Both the position numbers and the translations under genes were made by a program. A stretch of 7,253 nucleotides of DNA from SLRI01 sp964576715. GTDB taxonomy: Bacteria; Pseudomonadota; Alphaproteobacteria; Geminicoccales; Geminicoccaceae. The notes under the pieces were generated by a model that was not told the origin of the DNA, ran no database searches, and worked only from the letters and a program-made list of their open reading frames with translations. The stretch spans positions 1-7,253 of the forward strand of contig CAZNWE010000130.1 of NCBI GenBank assembly GCA_964576715.1, given 5' to 3'. Positions 6,711-7,253 of the stretch are shown in pieces (the stretch's first letter is position 1; every line of letters begins with the position of its first letter).

Positions 6711-7253
6711 ATGCGCCGGCTGATCAACCGGGAGCCCGGGCGGCTCCTGGGCTTCGTGCTGGCGGCCCTGCCGTTCGTGCTGCTGATCGTGATCTATCTC
6801 GCGGCGAGCGAGGCGCGGCTCAGCCTCAATCCCGACGACAAGCTCCTGCCCTCGCCCGCGGCCTTCATGGATGCCATCCACCGCATGGCCTTCGTCGAGG
6901 ACCAGCGCTCGGGCGATCTCCTGCTCTGGAAGGACACGGCCGCCAGCCTGCAGCGCCTCTTGTCTGGCCTCGCGATTGCCGCCGCCCTCGCCCTGTCGCT
7001 GGGCACGCTGATCGGCGCCATTCCCTATGTGCGCACGACCCTGGGGCCGGTCATCGCGGTCATCGCGATGATCCCGCCCTTGGCGATCCTCCCCATCCTG
7101 TTCATCACGCTGGGCCTCGGCGAGGTCGCCAAGGTGGCGCTCATCGTCCTCGGCGTCACCCCGGTGATGGTCCGCGATCTCGCCTTTCGCGTCGCCGAGA
7201 TACCGAACGAGCTGCTCTTGAAGGCGCAGACACTGGGCGCCTCGACCTGGCAG
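6711..7253 (+). CDS. ABC transporter permease, partial (cut by the window end)
   Basis: This is the membrane subunit of the importer, in the binding-protein-dependent permease family of SsuC/TauC type. The first 181 residues are visible, with no stop before the edge. After a short basic N-terminus (RRLINR) come a membrane helix at about 12-31, a periplasmic stretch of about 50 residues with the LLPSPAAF motif common in this family, and helices at about 84-104, 112-135 and 139-155. The last residues, from NELLLKAQTLGAS, are the start of the EAA loop that contacts the ATPase. The ATG is 7 bases after the binding-protein stop and has no clear ribosome binding site, which fits translational coupling within one operon. 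The missing part should be roughly the last third of the protein, followed by an ATP-binding subunit outside the window. Confidence 0.88.
   Translation, partial: MRRLINREPGRLLGFVLAALPFVLLIVIYLAASEARLSLNPDDKLLPSPAAFMDAIHRMAFVEDQRSGDLLLWKDTAASLQRLLSGLAIAAALALSLGTLIGAIPYVRTTLGPVIAVIAMIPPLAILPILFITLGLGEVAKVALIVLGVTPVMVRDLAFRVAEIPNELLLKAQTLGASTWQ

Noticed and set aside
5465..6727. Long - strand open frame opposite the binding protein
   Set aside because: It is His/Asp/Gly/Arg-rich shadow sequence with no family resemblance, while the + strand is a clear ABC binding protein.

Overview
The window is G+C-rich throughout (about two thirds by eye) with dense, strongly GC3-biased coding. The serC-serA gene pair, the alphaproteobacterial-type SerC and a taurine/nitrate-type ABC transporter of the urea-carboxylase-associated family point to an alphaproteobacterium, perhaps Rhodospirillales-like. 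That assignment is an inference from gene content, not from a marker gene.

Layout. Bases 1-281 carry no gene I can support, apart from a terminator-like hairpin (48-69) that would end something upstream of the window. Bases 282-1184 (+) encode an exported protein made of three related repeats of about 75 residues. It is interrupted by an in-frame TAG exactly where the other two repeats have a conserved tyrosine. A strong hairpin and a perfect 14-bp tandem duplication fill the gap to the next gene. Bases 1264-2492 (+) encode an MltC-like lytic transglycosylase whose Tat-type signal peptide lies in a different reading frame from its catalytic part, so one base appears to be missing near 1400. 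Convergent to it is the serC-serA operon (5336 to 2562, - strand). The 69-bp gap between mltC and serA is spanned by a long imperfect inverted repeat that includes both stop codons. Upstream of serC a 302-bp divergent intergenic region leads to a + strand ABC transporter operon: a periplasmic binding protein (5639-6703) and the start of its permease (6711 to the window edge).

How the genes work together. SerA and SerC catalyse the first two steps of serine synthesis from 3-phosphoglycerate. The binding protein and permease form an importer of the type found next to urea carboxylase/allophanate hydrolase genes, which in many bacteria are now understood to act on guanidine; the ATPase should lie just beyond the window. 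The repeat protein and the lytic transglycosylase are both exported envelope proteins, each with one inactivating lesion. This is either a decaying pair or two sequencing errors. I saw no mobile element, CRISPR array, tRNA or rRNA. I do not see a clearly new multi-gene system; the best leads are the amber codon in the repeat protein and the inverted repeat joining the ends of mltC and serA.
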